From CAYUNA01 sp047629355 (GTDB lineage: Bacteria; Bacteroidota; Bacteroidia; Chitinophagales; Saprospiraceae), in the NCBI GenBank assembly GCA_047629355.1, contig JBLHWU010000195.1, forward strand, positions 1 to 12,161: 12,161 nucleotides of DNA. Direction: 5' to 3'. The notes beneath the pieces are model-generated. The model did no database searches. It saw only the letters and a program-made list of their open reading frames with translations, and was not told the origin of the DNA. Position numbers and translations under genes: made by a program. Below are positions 5,775-12,161 of this stretch, piece by piece. The stretch's first letter is position 1, and every line of letters begins with the position of its first letter.

Positions 5775-8249
5775 ATGACCCTCAGTACAAATCCGGAACT
5801 CGAACTCGCCTTCGATTACGTTCAATACACCAACAAAAATATCTTCCTGACCGGAAAAGCAGGTACAGGAAAAACAACCTTTTTGCACCGTGTCAAAGCA
5901 GAAAGCATTAAGCGAACGGTCATCGTTGCGCCTACGGGTGTTGCCGCGATTAATGCGAAAGGCATGACGATTCACTCGTTTTTTCAATTGCCTTTTGGTC
6001 CTCACATTCCCGGTAGTCCGCCTGACCCGAAGCGACAGCGGAAATTTACCCGCAAAAAAATCAACCTTATTAAGAGTGTAGATTTACTGATTATCGACGA
6101 GATAAGTATGGTGCGGTCGGATATGTTGGACTCAATTGATGAGGTGCTGCGTCGGTATAAAGATCGTAATAAACCTTTTGGTGGTGTCCAATTATTGATG
6201 ATTGGAGATTTGCATCAATTGCCACCTGTCGTTAAGCAAGAAGAGTGGTATATGTTACGCGAACATTACACGACACCCTATTTTTTCGGGAGTCATGCTT
6301 TGCAAAAAACGAATCCTGTTACGGTGCAGTTGAAGCATATTTATCGCCAATCGGATGATGTTTTTATCAGTTTATTAAATAAAGTAAGGGACAATCAACT
6401 GGATACCGAAGTTTTGGAAACGTTGAATAGTCGGTATATTGAAAATTTTAAACCTACAAAAGAAGAAGGCTATATCACGCTTACTTCGCACAATGCAGCA
6501 GCGAATAATATTAATCAGAAAAAGCTGGAGGAGTTAAAGACAACTTCATTTAAGTTCAAAGCAAAAATAGAAGGTGATTTTCCTCAGCACTCCTACCCAA
6601 CAGAAGAAACTTTAGCTTTTAAAAAGGGCGCGCAAGTCCTTTTTATTAAAAATGATTCCTCGCCTGATAAGCTTTATTATAATGGGAAAATTGGACAGAT
6701 TACGAGTATTGATGACGGCACTATTTATGTAAAATGTCCTGGTGATTCTCAATCAATTGCTGTCGGGATGGTAGATTGGAATAATGTTAAATACAGTCTC
6801 AATGAACGAACTAAAGAAGTAGCGGAGGACGAGGTTGGAAAATTTACTCAATATCCACTAAAACTCGCTTGGGCAATCACGATTCATAAAAGCCAAGGAC
6901 TTACTTTTGAACGAGCAATTATTGATGCAGCAGCGGCATTTGCACACGGACAAGTCTATGTTGCGCTGAGTCGCTGTAAGAGTTTTGAAGGCATTGTGCT
7001 GCATTCTAAAATCAATTATTCGAGTGTGAAAACAGACACCGTTGTCAAAGATTATTCTAAAAAAGCAGAATTGAATGCGCCAAGTGAATCGGATTTGGAA
7101 CAGTCAAAGAAGGAATATCAAGCGAGTCTCATTCAAGATTTATTCAATTTTCAAGCGGTGCAATATGCGGTGAGTGACGTCAGCCGTACCTACTTGGCGC
7201 ATGAAAATACCTTGACGACAGCAGCAGTTTTGCAACTCAACGAATGGGCTGCGAAAATAGAAGCCGAAGTCATTTCGATGGGAAAAAAATTCATGCCGCA
7301 ATTGCAAGGGTACTTTTTGCAGCCGAATTTGCCAGAAGACAATGAGGAGTTGAAGGTGCGTTTGCAAAAAGCAAGTGCTTATTTTTGTGATAAAATTAGT
7401 AAAGATTCTCTTCCTGAATTACAACAAATACCCGTTTTAACAGATAGTCAAGCCGTAAAGAAGACAGCTGTAGATAACTTGATGAGGGTTGAGAAGTTAC
7501 TGTATATTAAAAATGAGTGTTTTAAAGCGGTACAAATCAAATTTTCGGCGCATGACTATTCGAAAACTCGTGCGAATGCAGACATGGATTTCGAAAAAAT
7601 AGCAAAAACAAAATCGACTAAATTATCCTTTCAAAATGTGCCTAAAGATGTGAAACACCCACAATTGTATGGACAGATTCAAGCTTGGCGACAAGAAGAA
7701 GCACAGGAAGCAGGCATCAATCCTTATGAAATTGTTCCTACTCGAACGATTGCAGAATTGGTGGAATTTTTACCCACAACTTCCGCAGCCTTATTGCAAA
7801 TCAAAGGTATTGGCCCTGGGAAAGTAAAGCGTTTTGGAGGAGATATTATTGACTTAATTGAAAATTATTGCGTCGCTAAAGGCATTCAAAAAAACCTCTT
7901 AATTACAGGTGCGGTTAAGCGAAAGCCAGTTGTTTCAGATACAAAAAAAAAGAGTTTTGACTTTTTTAAAGCAGGACGAAGCATCGACGAAATTGCCTTA
8001 ACTCGTAGCCTGACACCCAATACAATTGAAGGGCATTTAACGCATTTTATCGGTACTGGGGAGTTGGATATTTTTAAAATAATCGAACAGAAAAATGTAG
8101 CAGAAATAGAGCAATTTTTCACCAAAAATAAGGAAGCGAATGGTGCGCTTGCGAAGACCTTTTTTGGAGAAAAATACAGTTATGAAAATTTTAGAATGGT
8201 TCGCGCTTACATGAATCATCAAGCCGAAAAATCCAAGCCAACAAGCTAA
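5775..8249 (+). CDS. Pif1-like superfamily 1 helicase with C-terminal HRDC and helix-turn-helix segments
   Basis: An 824-residue ATP-dependent DNA helicase, presumably 5'-3' and involved in replication or recombination intermediates. Visible motifs: Walker A GKAGTGKTT (27-35), APTGVAA (52-58), Walker B LLIIDEISM (104-112), GDLHQLPPV (144-152), LKHIYRQSD (186-194), the UvrD-like C-terminal motif AITIHKSQGLTFERAIID (367-384) and YVALSRCKSFEG (395-406). After a long middle section (about 430-620) comes an HRDC-like region (about 630-700) containing LLQIKGIGPGKVKRFGGDI, then a basic linker and a helix-turn-helix-like part (about 726-768, SFDFFKAGRSIDEIALTRSL onward) similar to the HTH found at the end of RecQ-type helicases. 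The gene stands alone, with a strong promoter before it and a strong terminator after it. The frame is intact, so stop codons are used normally in this genome. Confidence 0.9.
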   Translation: MTLSTNPELELAFDYVQYTNKNIFLTGKAGTGKTTFLHRVKAESIKRTVIVAPTGVAAINAKGMTIHSFFQLPFGPHIPGSPPDPKRQRKFTRKKINLIKSVDLLIIDEISMVRSDMLDSIDEVLRRYKDRNKPFGGVQLLMIGDLHQLPPVVKQEEWYMLREHYTTPYFFGSHALQKTNPVTVQLKHIYRQSDDVFISLLNKVRDNQLDTEVLETLNSRYIENFKPTKEEGYITLTSHNAAANNINQKKLEELKTTSFKFKAKIEGDFPQHSYPTEETLAFKKGAQVLFIKNDSSPDKLYYNGKIGQITSIDDGTIYVKCPGDSQSIAVGMVDWNNVKYSLNERTKEVAEDEVGKFTQYPLKLAWAITIHKSQGLTFERAIIDAAAAFAHGQVYVALSRCKSFEGIVLHSKINYSSVKTDTVVKDYSKKAELNAPSESDLEQSKKEYQASLIQDLFNFQAVQYAVSDVSRTYLAHENTLTTAAVLQLNEWAAKIEAEVISMGKKFMPQLQGYFLQPNLPEDNEELKVRLQKASAYFCDKISKDSLPELQQIPVLTDSQAVKKTAVDNLMRVEKLLYIKNECFKAVQIKFSAHDYSKTRANADMDFEKIAKTKSTKLSFQNVPKDVKHPQLYGQIQAWRQEEAQEAGINPYEIVPTRTIAELVEFLPTTSAALLQIKGIGPGKVKRFGGDIIDLIENYCVAKGIQKNLLITGAVKRKPVVSDTKKKSFDFFKAGRSIDEIALTRSLTPNTIEGHLTHFIGTGELDIFKIIEQKNVAEIEQFFTKNKEANGALAKTFFGEKYSYENFRMVRAYMNHQAEKSKPTS

Positions 8250-8315
8250 GAAACGCGAAAAACACCACACATCAAATCATCGTTCTAACATTTGAATACC
8301 GTTTTTTAGATTTTC

Positions 8316-8363
8316 AAAAAAAAAAGTGCTAAGTCAAATTGATTGACTTAGCACTTTTTTTTT
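8316..8363. terminator. Strong bidirectional terminator between convergent genes
   Basis: Ten A residues (8316-8325), a perfect 12-bp stem GTGCTAAGTCAA / TTGACTTAGCAC (8326-8337 and 8343-8354) with a 5-base loop, and nine T residues (8355-8363). It can end transcription of the helicase gene on the plus strand and of the DUF1573 gene on the minus strand. Confidence 0.95.
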
Positions 8364-8408
8364 AGCATTCACTCCGTATGCCGTAAGCCGACAATTGTGT
8401 GCCGTCTA

Positions 8409-8882
8409 TTATTTTCCGCCACCGAAACCAGAGTTGCTAGCTGGAACTGCATCCGGCTCAGCTGGTTTTGGCTCAACTTTCCCTTTGATACGCAATTTGT
8501 GCGTCTCACTTGATTCATTCGTCGTCAAAGTAATAGATTTTGTGAAGGGTCCGATTCGTTTAGTATCGTATCGAACTTCAATTACTGCCGCCTCACCTGG
8601 AAGGATTGGCTCTTTTGGATAACTTGGAACGGTACATCCACAGCTACCTTTAGCATGCTTAATCACCAACGGCTCCGTTCCTGTATTAGAGAAATGGAAA
8701 ACACGCAATGGGTCAGCATGCTGCTCAATCGTACCGTAATCAATTTCAGTAGATTGGAACGTCATCGTAGGACCAGTAGTTTGCGTTTCTGAAGGAGTTG
8801 CTTCAATCGCACCACCACCGTCTTGAGCAAAAGAAATAGTTGCAAAAAGAGCAAAAACAGCTAGAAATAGTATCTTTTTCAT
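8409..8882 (-). CDS. Secreted DUF1573 domain protein
   Basis: A 157-residue protein with a clear signal peptide (MKKILFLAVFALFATISFAQ, cut around residue 19-20), a short Gly/Thr-rich linker, and one DUF1573 domain (about 42-137). Typical features of that domain are visible: IDYGTIEQ, VFHFSNTGTEPLVI, GSCGCTVPSYPKEPILPGE with its paired cysteines, VRYDTKRIGPF and the final LRIKGKV strand. The fold is ASH-like/immunoglobulin-like; the domain is very common in Bacteroidota envelope proteins, and its precise role is not known. The tail is Pro/Ala-rich and ends in GFGGGK, with no sorting domain. It is convergent with the helicase gene and shares its terminator. Frame and length are normal. Confidence 0.9.
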   Translation of the reverse strand: MKKILFLAVFALFATISFAQDGGGAIEATPSETQTTGPTMTFQSTEIDYGTIEQHADPLRVFHFSNTGTEPLVIKHAKGSCGCTVPSYPKEPILPGEAAVIEVRYDTKRIGPFTKSITLTTNESSETHKLRIKGKVEPKPAEPDAVPASNSGFGGGK

Positions 8883-8925
8883 AAAAATTATTTTTAAATT
8901 TTTAAGTTCATGTAAGAATGTGAGG

Positions 8926-8933
8926 CAAAAGTA
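8926..8933 (-). promoter_or_regulatory. -7 box of the DUF1573 gene
   Basis: Read on the minus strand, this is TACTTTTG, a match to TAnnTTTG, 43 bases upstream of the ATG. The -33 region at the expected distance reads CTTTT rather than TTTG, so only the -7 box is well supported. Confidence 0.45.
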
Positions 8934-9170
8934 TGGATTCTTTAGGATATTTAAAAGAAATTCCAGGATTATGGAGGTTAATAAGTTGTTAACTTTAAGA
9001 TATTTTTGTTAAAAATGCTCCTTATCCTTTGAATACAAAAGCATATTTCACGCCATTTTTCAATTCAACAAAGATATTTTGGTTTACAATATGCAAAAAT
9101 AGCGCGTCTACTCAATTGGATGAAATTTCAGTAAAATTCAATAAACTGCACTGTAAAAGAAATAGTTTTT

Positions 9171-9178
9171 TACATTTG
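9171..9178 (+). promoter_or_regulatory. -7 box of the PagL-like gene
   Basis: TACATTTG, an exact TAnnTTTG match, lies 25 bases before the ATG at 9204 and would give a leader of roughly 20 bases. No TTTG is found at the ideal spacing upstream; CTG at 9151-9153 is the nearest candidate for the -33 box. The remaining intergenic sequence from 8934 to 9170 shows no gene or strong structure. Confidence 0.5.
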
Positions 9179-9203
9179 CTTCATTTTACCCAATATTACT
9201 TTT

Positions 9204-10442
9204 ATGAAATCATTCACTTTTTTGCCCTATTTTGTAAAAAATAGCTTACAAAACACTTTGTTTTGCCTATTTTTATTGGTTTTCACTTCCAATTCTGCGC
9301 AAAGCCAGTCCATTTTTGAAATCAGAAAAGAAAAACCTAAACGCGAAACTTTTCTACGCGTAGTCAGTCAGTCCGGTAAGTTGTTGCGTCGGAAAGGACC
9401 TTTTATTCTGACACCCAACGAAGAAGGCTATACTTATTTAAATACCCTAGCTTTCAATCTTGAATACGGCTGGCAAACCTCCGGCGATTCGGAATGGGAA
9501 GGCATTTGTAATTATCCCCGCTTCGGGATTGGTATTCAAAAATTCATCTTCCGTCACCGTGATGAGTTAGGCAATCCAATTAGTTTTTATGGCTTTTTAA
9601 ACGGTAATTTTATTCGTAGAAAACGCTTTCAGTGGCTGCATCAATGGGGTGCGGGTCTCGCTTTGGGCTTCAATACTTACGACCCAAATGTCACGCCAGC
9701 AAATGATTTGATTGGCTCAAAAGTCAATGCGTATATTGAGGCAGGAACAAGTTTTTCTTTCCTCATTGGCAGTCGTCTATCACTCGAACCAGGCATTCGG
9801 TTGACGCATTTTTCCAATGGGAATACTCGGAAACCACAGAAAGGACTTAATATTTTTGCTTATCAATTGGGCGTTCGATACAACATGACTAAAGCGCCAA
9901 AAGAATACACTTTATATGATAAAACAAAGTGCCGACACCGTCATGAAGTCCTTGCGTCAATTGGCGTTGGCGAGCGTCAAGTTGATTTTACAGCAGAAGA
10001 CAATAGTCTTCCGCCCTTAACTTATGGTTTGAAATATTTGATGTCAAATTTGACTTTAGGTTATAATTATGAAGTGAGACATCAATTAAAAATAGGTGGT
10101 GGTTTCGATATTTTCTACGATGGCACAAATGGCGCACTTGCGGTGATGAATGGTGCTAATTTTGAAAAGAACGACATTTCTTTCGGTGAAAAAATGGGCG
10201 TTTTCGGTTATATCGGTATCGAAGCAGTGATGGATAGATTCTCGCTTGCGATTAATGTAAGCTATATTTTATTGCAGCAGGAATTTCCAACTTCTTCTCC
10301 CAAATTTCAGCAACGATTGGGCTTGAAGTATCACGTTTGGAGGAATGTTTTTGTAGGAATTGATATTATAGCTTATGAATTTCATGTGGCGAAAGCGGTG
10401 AATTATAAGGTGGGGATGAGGCATTATTTGAATGAGCAATGA
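9204..10442 (+). CDS. PagL-like lipid A deacylase / acyloxyacyl hydrolase barrel, extended
   Basis: A 412-residue outer-membrane protein with a signal peptide (hydrophobic about 18-30, cut near SAQSQS). The first half has beta-barrel strands and the motif RLTHFSNGNT (about 200-209), matching the H-x-S-N-G active site of PagL enzymes, in which His and Ser form part of the catalytic triad that removes the 3-O acyl chain of lipid A. PagL itself is only about 150-170 residues; here a second barrel-like half follows (from about HRHEVLASIGVG, 247, to the end) with alternating hydrophobic residues and aromatic girdles (TLGYNYEVRHQL, FSLAINVSYILL). Lipid A remodelling is the likely role but the substrate is inferred. 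The last codons (NEQ-stop) lie in a 7-bp tandem repeat. The ATG is set by the adjacent promoter box. Confidence 0.7.
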   Translation: MKSFTFLPYFVKNSLQNTLFCLFLLVFTSNSAQSQSIFEIRKEKPKRETFLRVVSQSGKLLRRKGPFILTPNEEGYTYLNTLAFNLEYGWQTSGDSEWEGICNYPRFGIGIQKFIFRHRDELGNPISFYGFLNGNFIRRKRFQWLHQWGAGLALGFNTYDPNVTPANDLIGSKVNAYIEAGTSFSFLIGSRLSLEPGIRLTHFSNGNTRKPQKGLNIFAYQLGVRYNMTKAPKEYTLYDKTKCRHRHEVLASIGVGERQVDFTAEDNSLPPLTYGLKYLMSNLTLGYNYEVRHQLKIGGGFDIFYDGTNGALAVMNGANFEKNDISFGEKMGVFGYIGIEAVMDRFSLAINVSYILLQQEFPTSSPKFQQRLGLKYHVWRNVFVGIDIIAYEFHVAKAVNYKVGMRHYLNEQ

Positions 10443-10475
10443 GCAATGAGCAATGAGCAATGAGCAATGAGCAAT
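10434..10475. repeat. Six tandem copies of a 7-bp unit across the stop codon
   Basis: GAGCAAT is repeated six times without error. The stop TGA of the PagL-like gene (10440-10442) spans the boundary of the first and second copies, so changes in copy number leave the protein end (NEQ) the same while altering the 3' region. Repeats like this vary in length by slipped-strand replication. Confidence 0.95.
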
Positions 10476-10484
10476 TTAAGGCTT

Positions 10485-10720
10485 TTAATTCCAGTTTTTC
10501 AAGCCTAATGCCCCATTTATTTCTTTGTATTTGGTCAAAATATAGATTTGTTTTCCTTCTTGTTGATAAAATTTTAAAATTTGAAGGATGCTTTTTATTT
10601 TACCTTTTCGATGGATATAAAGTCGAACTCGATTGTGCTTAATTCTTCTATAAGCCAGTGAAGATTTTATAAGAAATCTTTTGAATTTTATAGATATATT
10701 AAAGCAAAAAAAAGGTGAGC
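10485..10720 (-). pseudogene. Possible gene remnant without a start codon
   Basis: The minus strand is open for about 75 codons, ending at a TAA at 10485-10487, with no ATG, GTG or TTG at its upstream end. The predicted peptide is basic and protein-like in its last part: LAYRRIKHNRVRLYIHRK, then SILQILKFYQQEGKQIYILT and KYKEINGALGLKNWN. The upstream end fades into a poly-T stretch (Phe codons). It may be the C-terminal piece of a lost gene. The opposite plus-strand frame (10460-10642) has a poor composition and looks like a shadow. I do not recognise a family; AT-rich non-coding DNA could also produce this. Confidence 0.3.
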
Positions 10721-10843
10721 GATAATCTAATAATAATAGTGAAAATATTTGGAAAAACGCACCAAAACAAAGCGATTACGTAGGCAAACATTATAAAAAG
10801 TAATGGGTGTTCATACCATTTTTCACCGTTGTGGTGATAAATT

Positions 10844-11008
10844 AAGTAACGGTAAAATAATAAGTCCGCCAACTAACAACGTTTATTTTGTTCTTAGTTT
10901 TTACTTTTTAAATAGGAATTATCTCTACATAATGACTGTTTCAAAACTGGAAAATAAGGACAAAAGAAATACTTGGTAGTTGGTGGAGTTATTTTTTTAC
11001 CGTTACTA
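10844..11008. mobile_element. MITE-like imperfect palindrome C, about 165 bp
   Basis: The left arm starts AGTAACGGTAAAATAATAAG at 10845 and the inverted right arm starts AGTAACGGTAAAAAAATAAC at 11007. They pair on through TCC(G/A)CCAACTA and a T-rich stretch for about 70 bases each, leaving an apex of about 20 bases around 10918-10940. No coding capacity is seen. The ends differ from elements A, B and D, so this is a separate family; the exact edge, and whether TA or TTA was duplicated, is unclear. It lies 55 bp past the stop of the sulfurtransferase gene and could act as its terminator. A small separate hairpin TCACC-N5-GGTGA is at 10823-10837. The rest of 10721-11062 holds no gene. Confidence 0.65.
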
Positions 11009-11062
11009 AGTGAGATTTTATTTTTTAGATTTATCCTAAATAAAACACTGATTATCAATTAA

Positions 11063-11881
11063 TTAAACTAAACTCCTCTGCCCCCACTCCGTCCAAGACC
11101 CATCATAAACGCCCTTCTCATTATCCAAAATCAACTCACTCGCCAACAGCGCAATACACGCCGTAACTCCCGAACCACAGCTAAAAATCAACGGCTGATG
11201 CTTAATTTCAGGATGATTAAACGCTGCTGCAATCGCACTTTTGGAGAGATATTTCCCATCCTTCAACAGATTCTCAAAAGGAATATTTATAGACTTTGGA
11301 ATATGTCCTCGCCTCAAATGCTCGCGAGGTTCAGCCACCAAACCATGAAAACGATTGGCGGAGCGTACATCTATGACCAAAGCATTTTTATGTATCAAGT
11401 TCTTTTTGAGAAAATGGAAATCTTTGACATTTTGAAGTTGAAAATCAGCAACAAAATCACCCATCGGGAATGTTTGCTCTTCCTGCCTTTCTGTTTCATA
11501 TCCTTGCACTATCCAATCGGACAATCCACCATTTAAAACCACTACATTCTTGTGCCCCATCGTTTTAAACATCCACCAAACTCGTGGGCTTGAATAAACG
11601 CCCAAATTATCATAAACGACGATTTTACTGGTTTGATTAATGCCTAATTTTCGGCAATTCATCTCAAATTGTTCCGCAGAAGACAACATATTTGGATAGG
11701 GACTTTGTAGGTCACTAAAACTGTTTTTTATATCAAAATACCGTGCATTTTTAATTTGTAAATCAGGTACGTTAGCGATTAGATTGGTTTTGTTCTTTTT
11801 TAAACTCGCATCAAGAATGACTAAATCTGGTTGCGTTAATTGTTCATTTAGCCACTTGGAAGAAACTATCGGTGCTAACAT
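11063..11881 (-). CDS. sseA: 3-mercaptopyruvate sulfurtransferase-type tandem rhodanese
   Basis: A 272-residue cytoplasmic enzyme with two rhodanese domains. The first, inactive domain runs from MLAPIVSSKWLNEQL to about residue 130, with VVYDNLGVYSSPRVWW and VLNGGLSDW. The second carries VIDVRSANRFHG, EPREHLRRGHIPKSINIP and the active-site loop FSCGSGVTA, where Cys accepts sulfur. CGSGVTA is the loop type of 3-mercaptopyruvate sulfurtransferases rather than of thiosulfate sulfurtransferases, so transfer of sulfur from mercaptopyruvate to thiols or cyanide is the best prediction. I chose the ATG at 11879-11881 because the family usually starts just before a PxVSxxWL segment, and the only in-frame upstream alternative is a TTG at 11930-11932 adding 17 atypical residues. 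It stands alone, with no promoter recognised upstream. Confidence 0.85.
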   Translation of the reverse strand: MLAPIVSSKWLNEQLTQPDLVILDASLKKNKTNLIANVPDLQIKNARYFDIKNSFSDLQSPYPNMLSSAEQFEMNCRKLGINQTSKIVVYDNLGVYSSPRVWWMFKTMGHKNVVVLNGGLSDWIVQGYETERQEEQTFPMGDFVADFQLQNVKDFHFLKKNLIHKNALVIDVRSANRFHGLVAEPREHLRRGHIPKSINIPFENLLKDGKYLSKSAIAAAFNHPEIKHQPLIFSCGSGVTACIALLASELILDNEKGVYDGSWTEWGQRSLV

Positions 11882-12161
11882 GGAATCGTAGATTGGTGAA
11901 ATAGAAGTGGAAAAAAATTGGTTCTTTAACAAATCCCGTGGAACAAAGCATTACTTGAACTTTAAGAAGCGAGAAAACCTTACGATTTTCGAGCTTCAAA
12001 AAAACACAGTGCGCGCTGCCTGCGGCACATTGGAAGCATTCAAAAAAAATCACATATAAAACTCTTGACAAAAATTGCTTTTATCCTTTACCTTTTTATA
12101 GACACAAAATTGAGTGACTAAATCAAGAATAAAAAGATTATCAGGATTAGAGATTAGGGTT
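11882..12161. other. Intergenic or unassigned end of the window
   Basis: No frame here looks like a real protein on either strand. The only noticeable feature is a short GC-rich patch (12010-12029, GTGCGCGCTGCCTGCGGCAC) that can form an imperfect hairpin in otherwise AT-rich DNA. It could hold the promoter of the sulfurtransferase gene, but I see no TAnnTTTG box at a suitable place. Confidence 0.4.

Noticed and set aside
9090..9120. The string AAAAATAGCGC, like the core of palindromes A and B, as a third copy of that family.
   Set aside because: The match is only about 11 bases, with no paired arm and no inverted ends around it.
9029..9244. Frame of 71 codons upstream of and overlapping the PagL-like gene.
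   Set aside because: It overlaps the well-supported promoter and start of the PagL-like gene in another frame and has a chance-like Phe/Cys/Lys-rich composition.
11198..11536. Plus-strand frame of 112 codons inside the sulfurtransferase gene.
   Set aside because: It is antisense to the clearly conserved rhodanese domains and shows no recognisable features.

Overview
The window reads as chromosomal DNA from an AT-rich member of the Bacteroidota. Supporting signs are promoters of the TTTG-N19-TAnnTTTG type, starts without Shine-Dalgarno sequences, a secreted DUF1573 protein, a Pif1-type helicase with C-terminal HRDC and helix-turn-helix segments, and a PagL-like outer-membrane barrel. Genus cannot be told from sequence alone. 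No tRNA, rRNA, CRISPR array or intact transposase was seen.

Positions 1-4142 are a gene graveyard. They hold the end of a membrane protein gene (1-165), a 144-bp imperfect palindrome (174-317), two small membrane-gene remnants (348-842), and a leucine-rich-repeat-like gene on the minus strand that is frameshifted near its start and cut off at its end (776-1298). After a divergent intergenic region with a perfect 19-bp palindrome comes a three-gene phospholipid locus: a YnbA-like CDP-alcohol phosphatidyltransferase (1535-2119), a CdsA/YnbB-like CTP:phosphatidate cytidylyltransferase (2166-3149) and a PlsC-like acyltransferase (3197-3946). Together these would acylate lysophosphatidate, activate phosphatidate to CDP-diacylglycerol and attach a polar head group. 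The second gene has an in-frame TAA inside its SPNKT-x-EG motif. The third has an in-frame TAG and also a 90-bp insertion flanked by TA, whose removal restores the reading frame exactly. The first has changed residues in the catalytic motif. A second long palindrome (3986-4142) follows, with an inner core like that of the first.

Positions 4143-5774 carry a four-helix EamA/SMR-like membrane protein and a secreted protein that resembles an alpha/beta hydrolase but lacks an obvious nucleophile serine, followed by an intergenic region with a hairpin, a short inverted repeat and a near-ideal promoter. Positions 5775-8249 encode the 824-residue helicase, ending at a strong bidirectional terminator shared with the convergent DUF1573 gene (8409-8882, minus).

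Positions 9204-10442 encode the PagL-like protein, whose last codons lie in a six-copy 7-bp tandem repeat. A gene-poor stretch (10476-11062) holds a possible minus-strand gene remnant and a third long palindrome (about 10844-11008). A two-domain rhodanese of the 3-mercaptopyruvate sulfurtransferase type occupies 11063-11881 on the minus strand. The last 280 bases show no supported gene.

The main result is the combined evidence for recent decay of a YnbA-YnbB-PlsC locus together with a set of TA-flanked miniature elements. I did not find a convincing new defence or mobile system.
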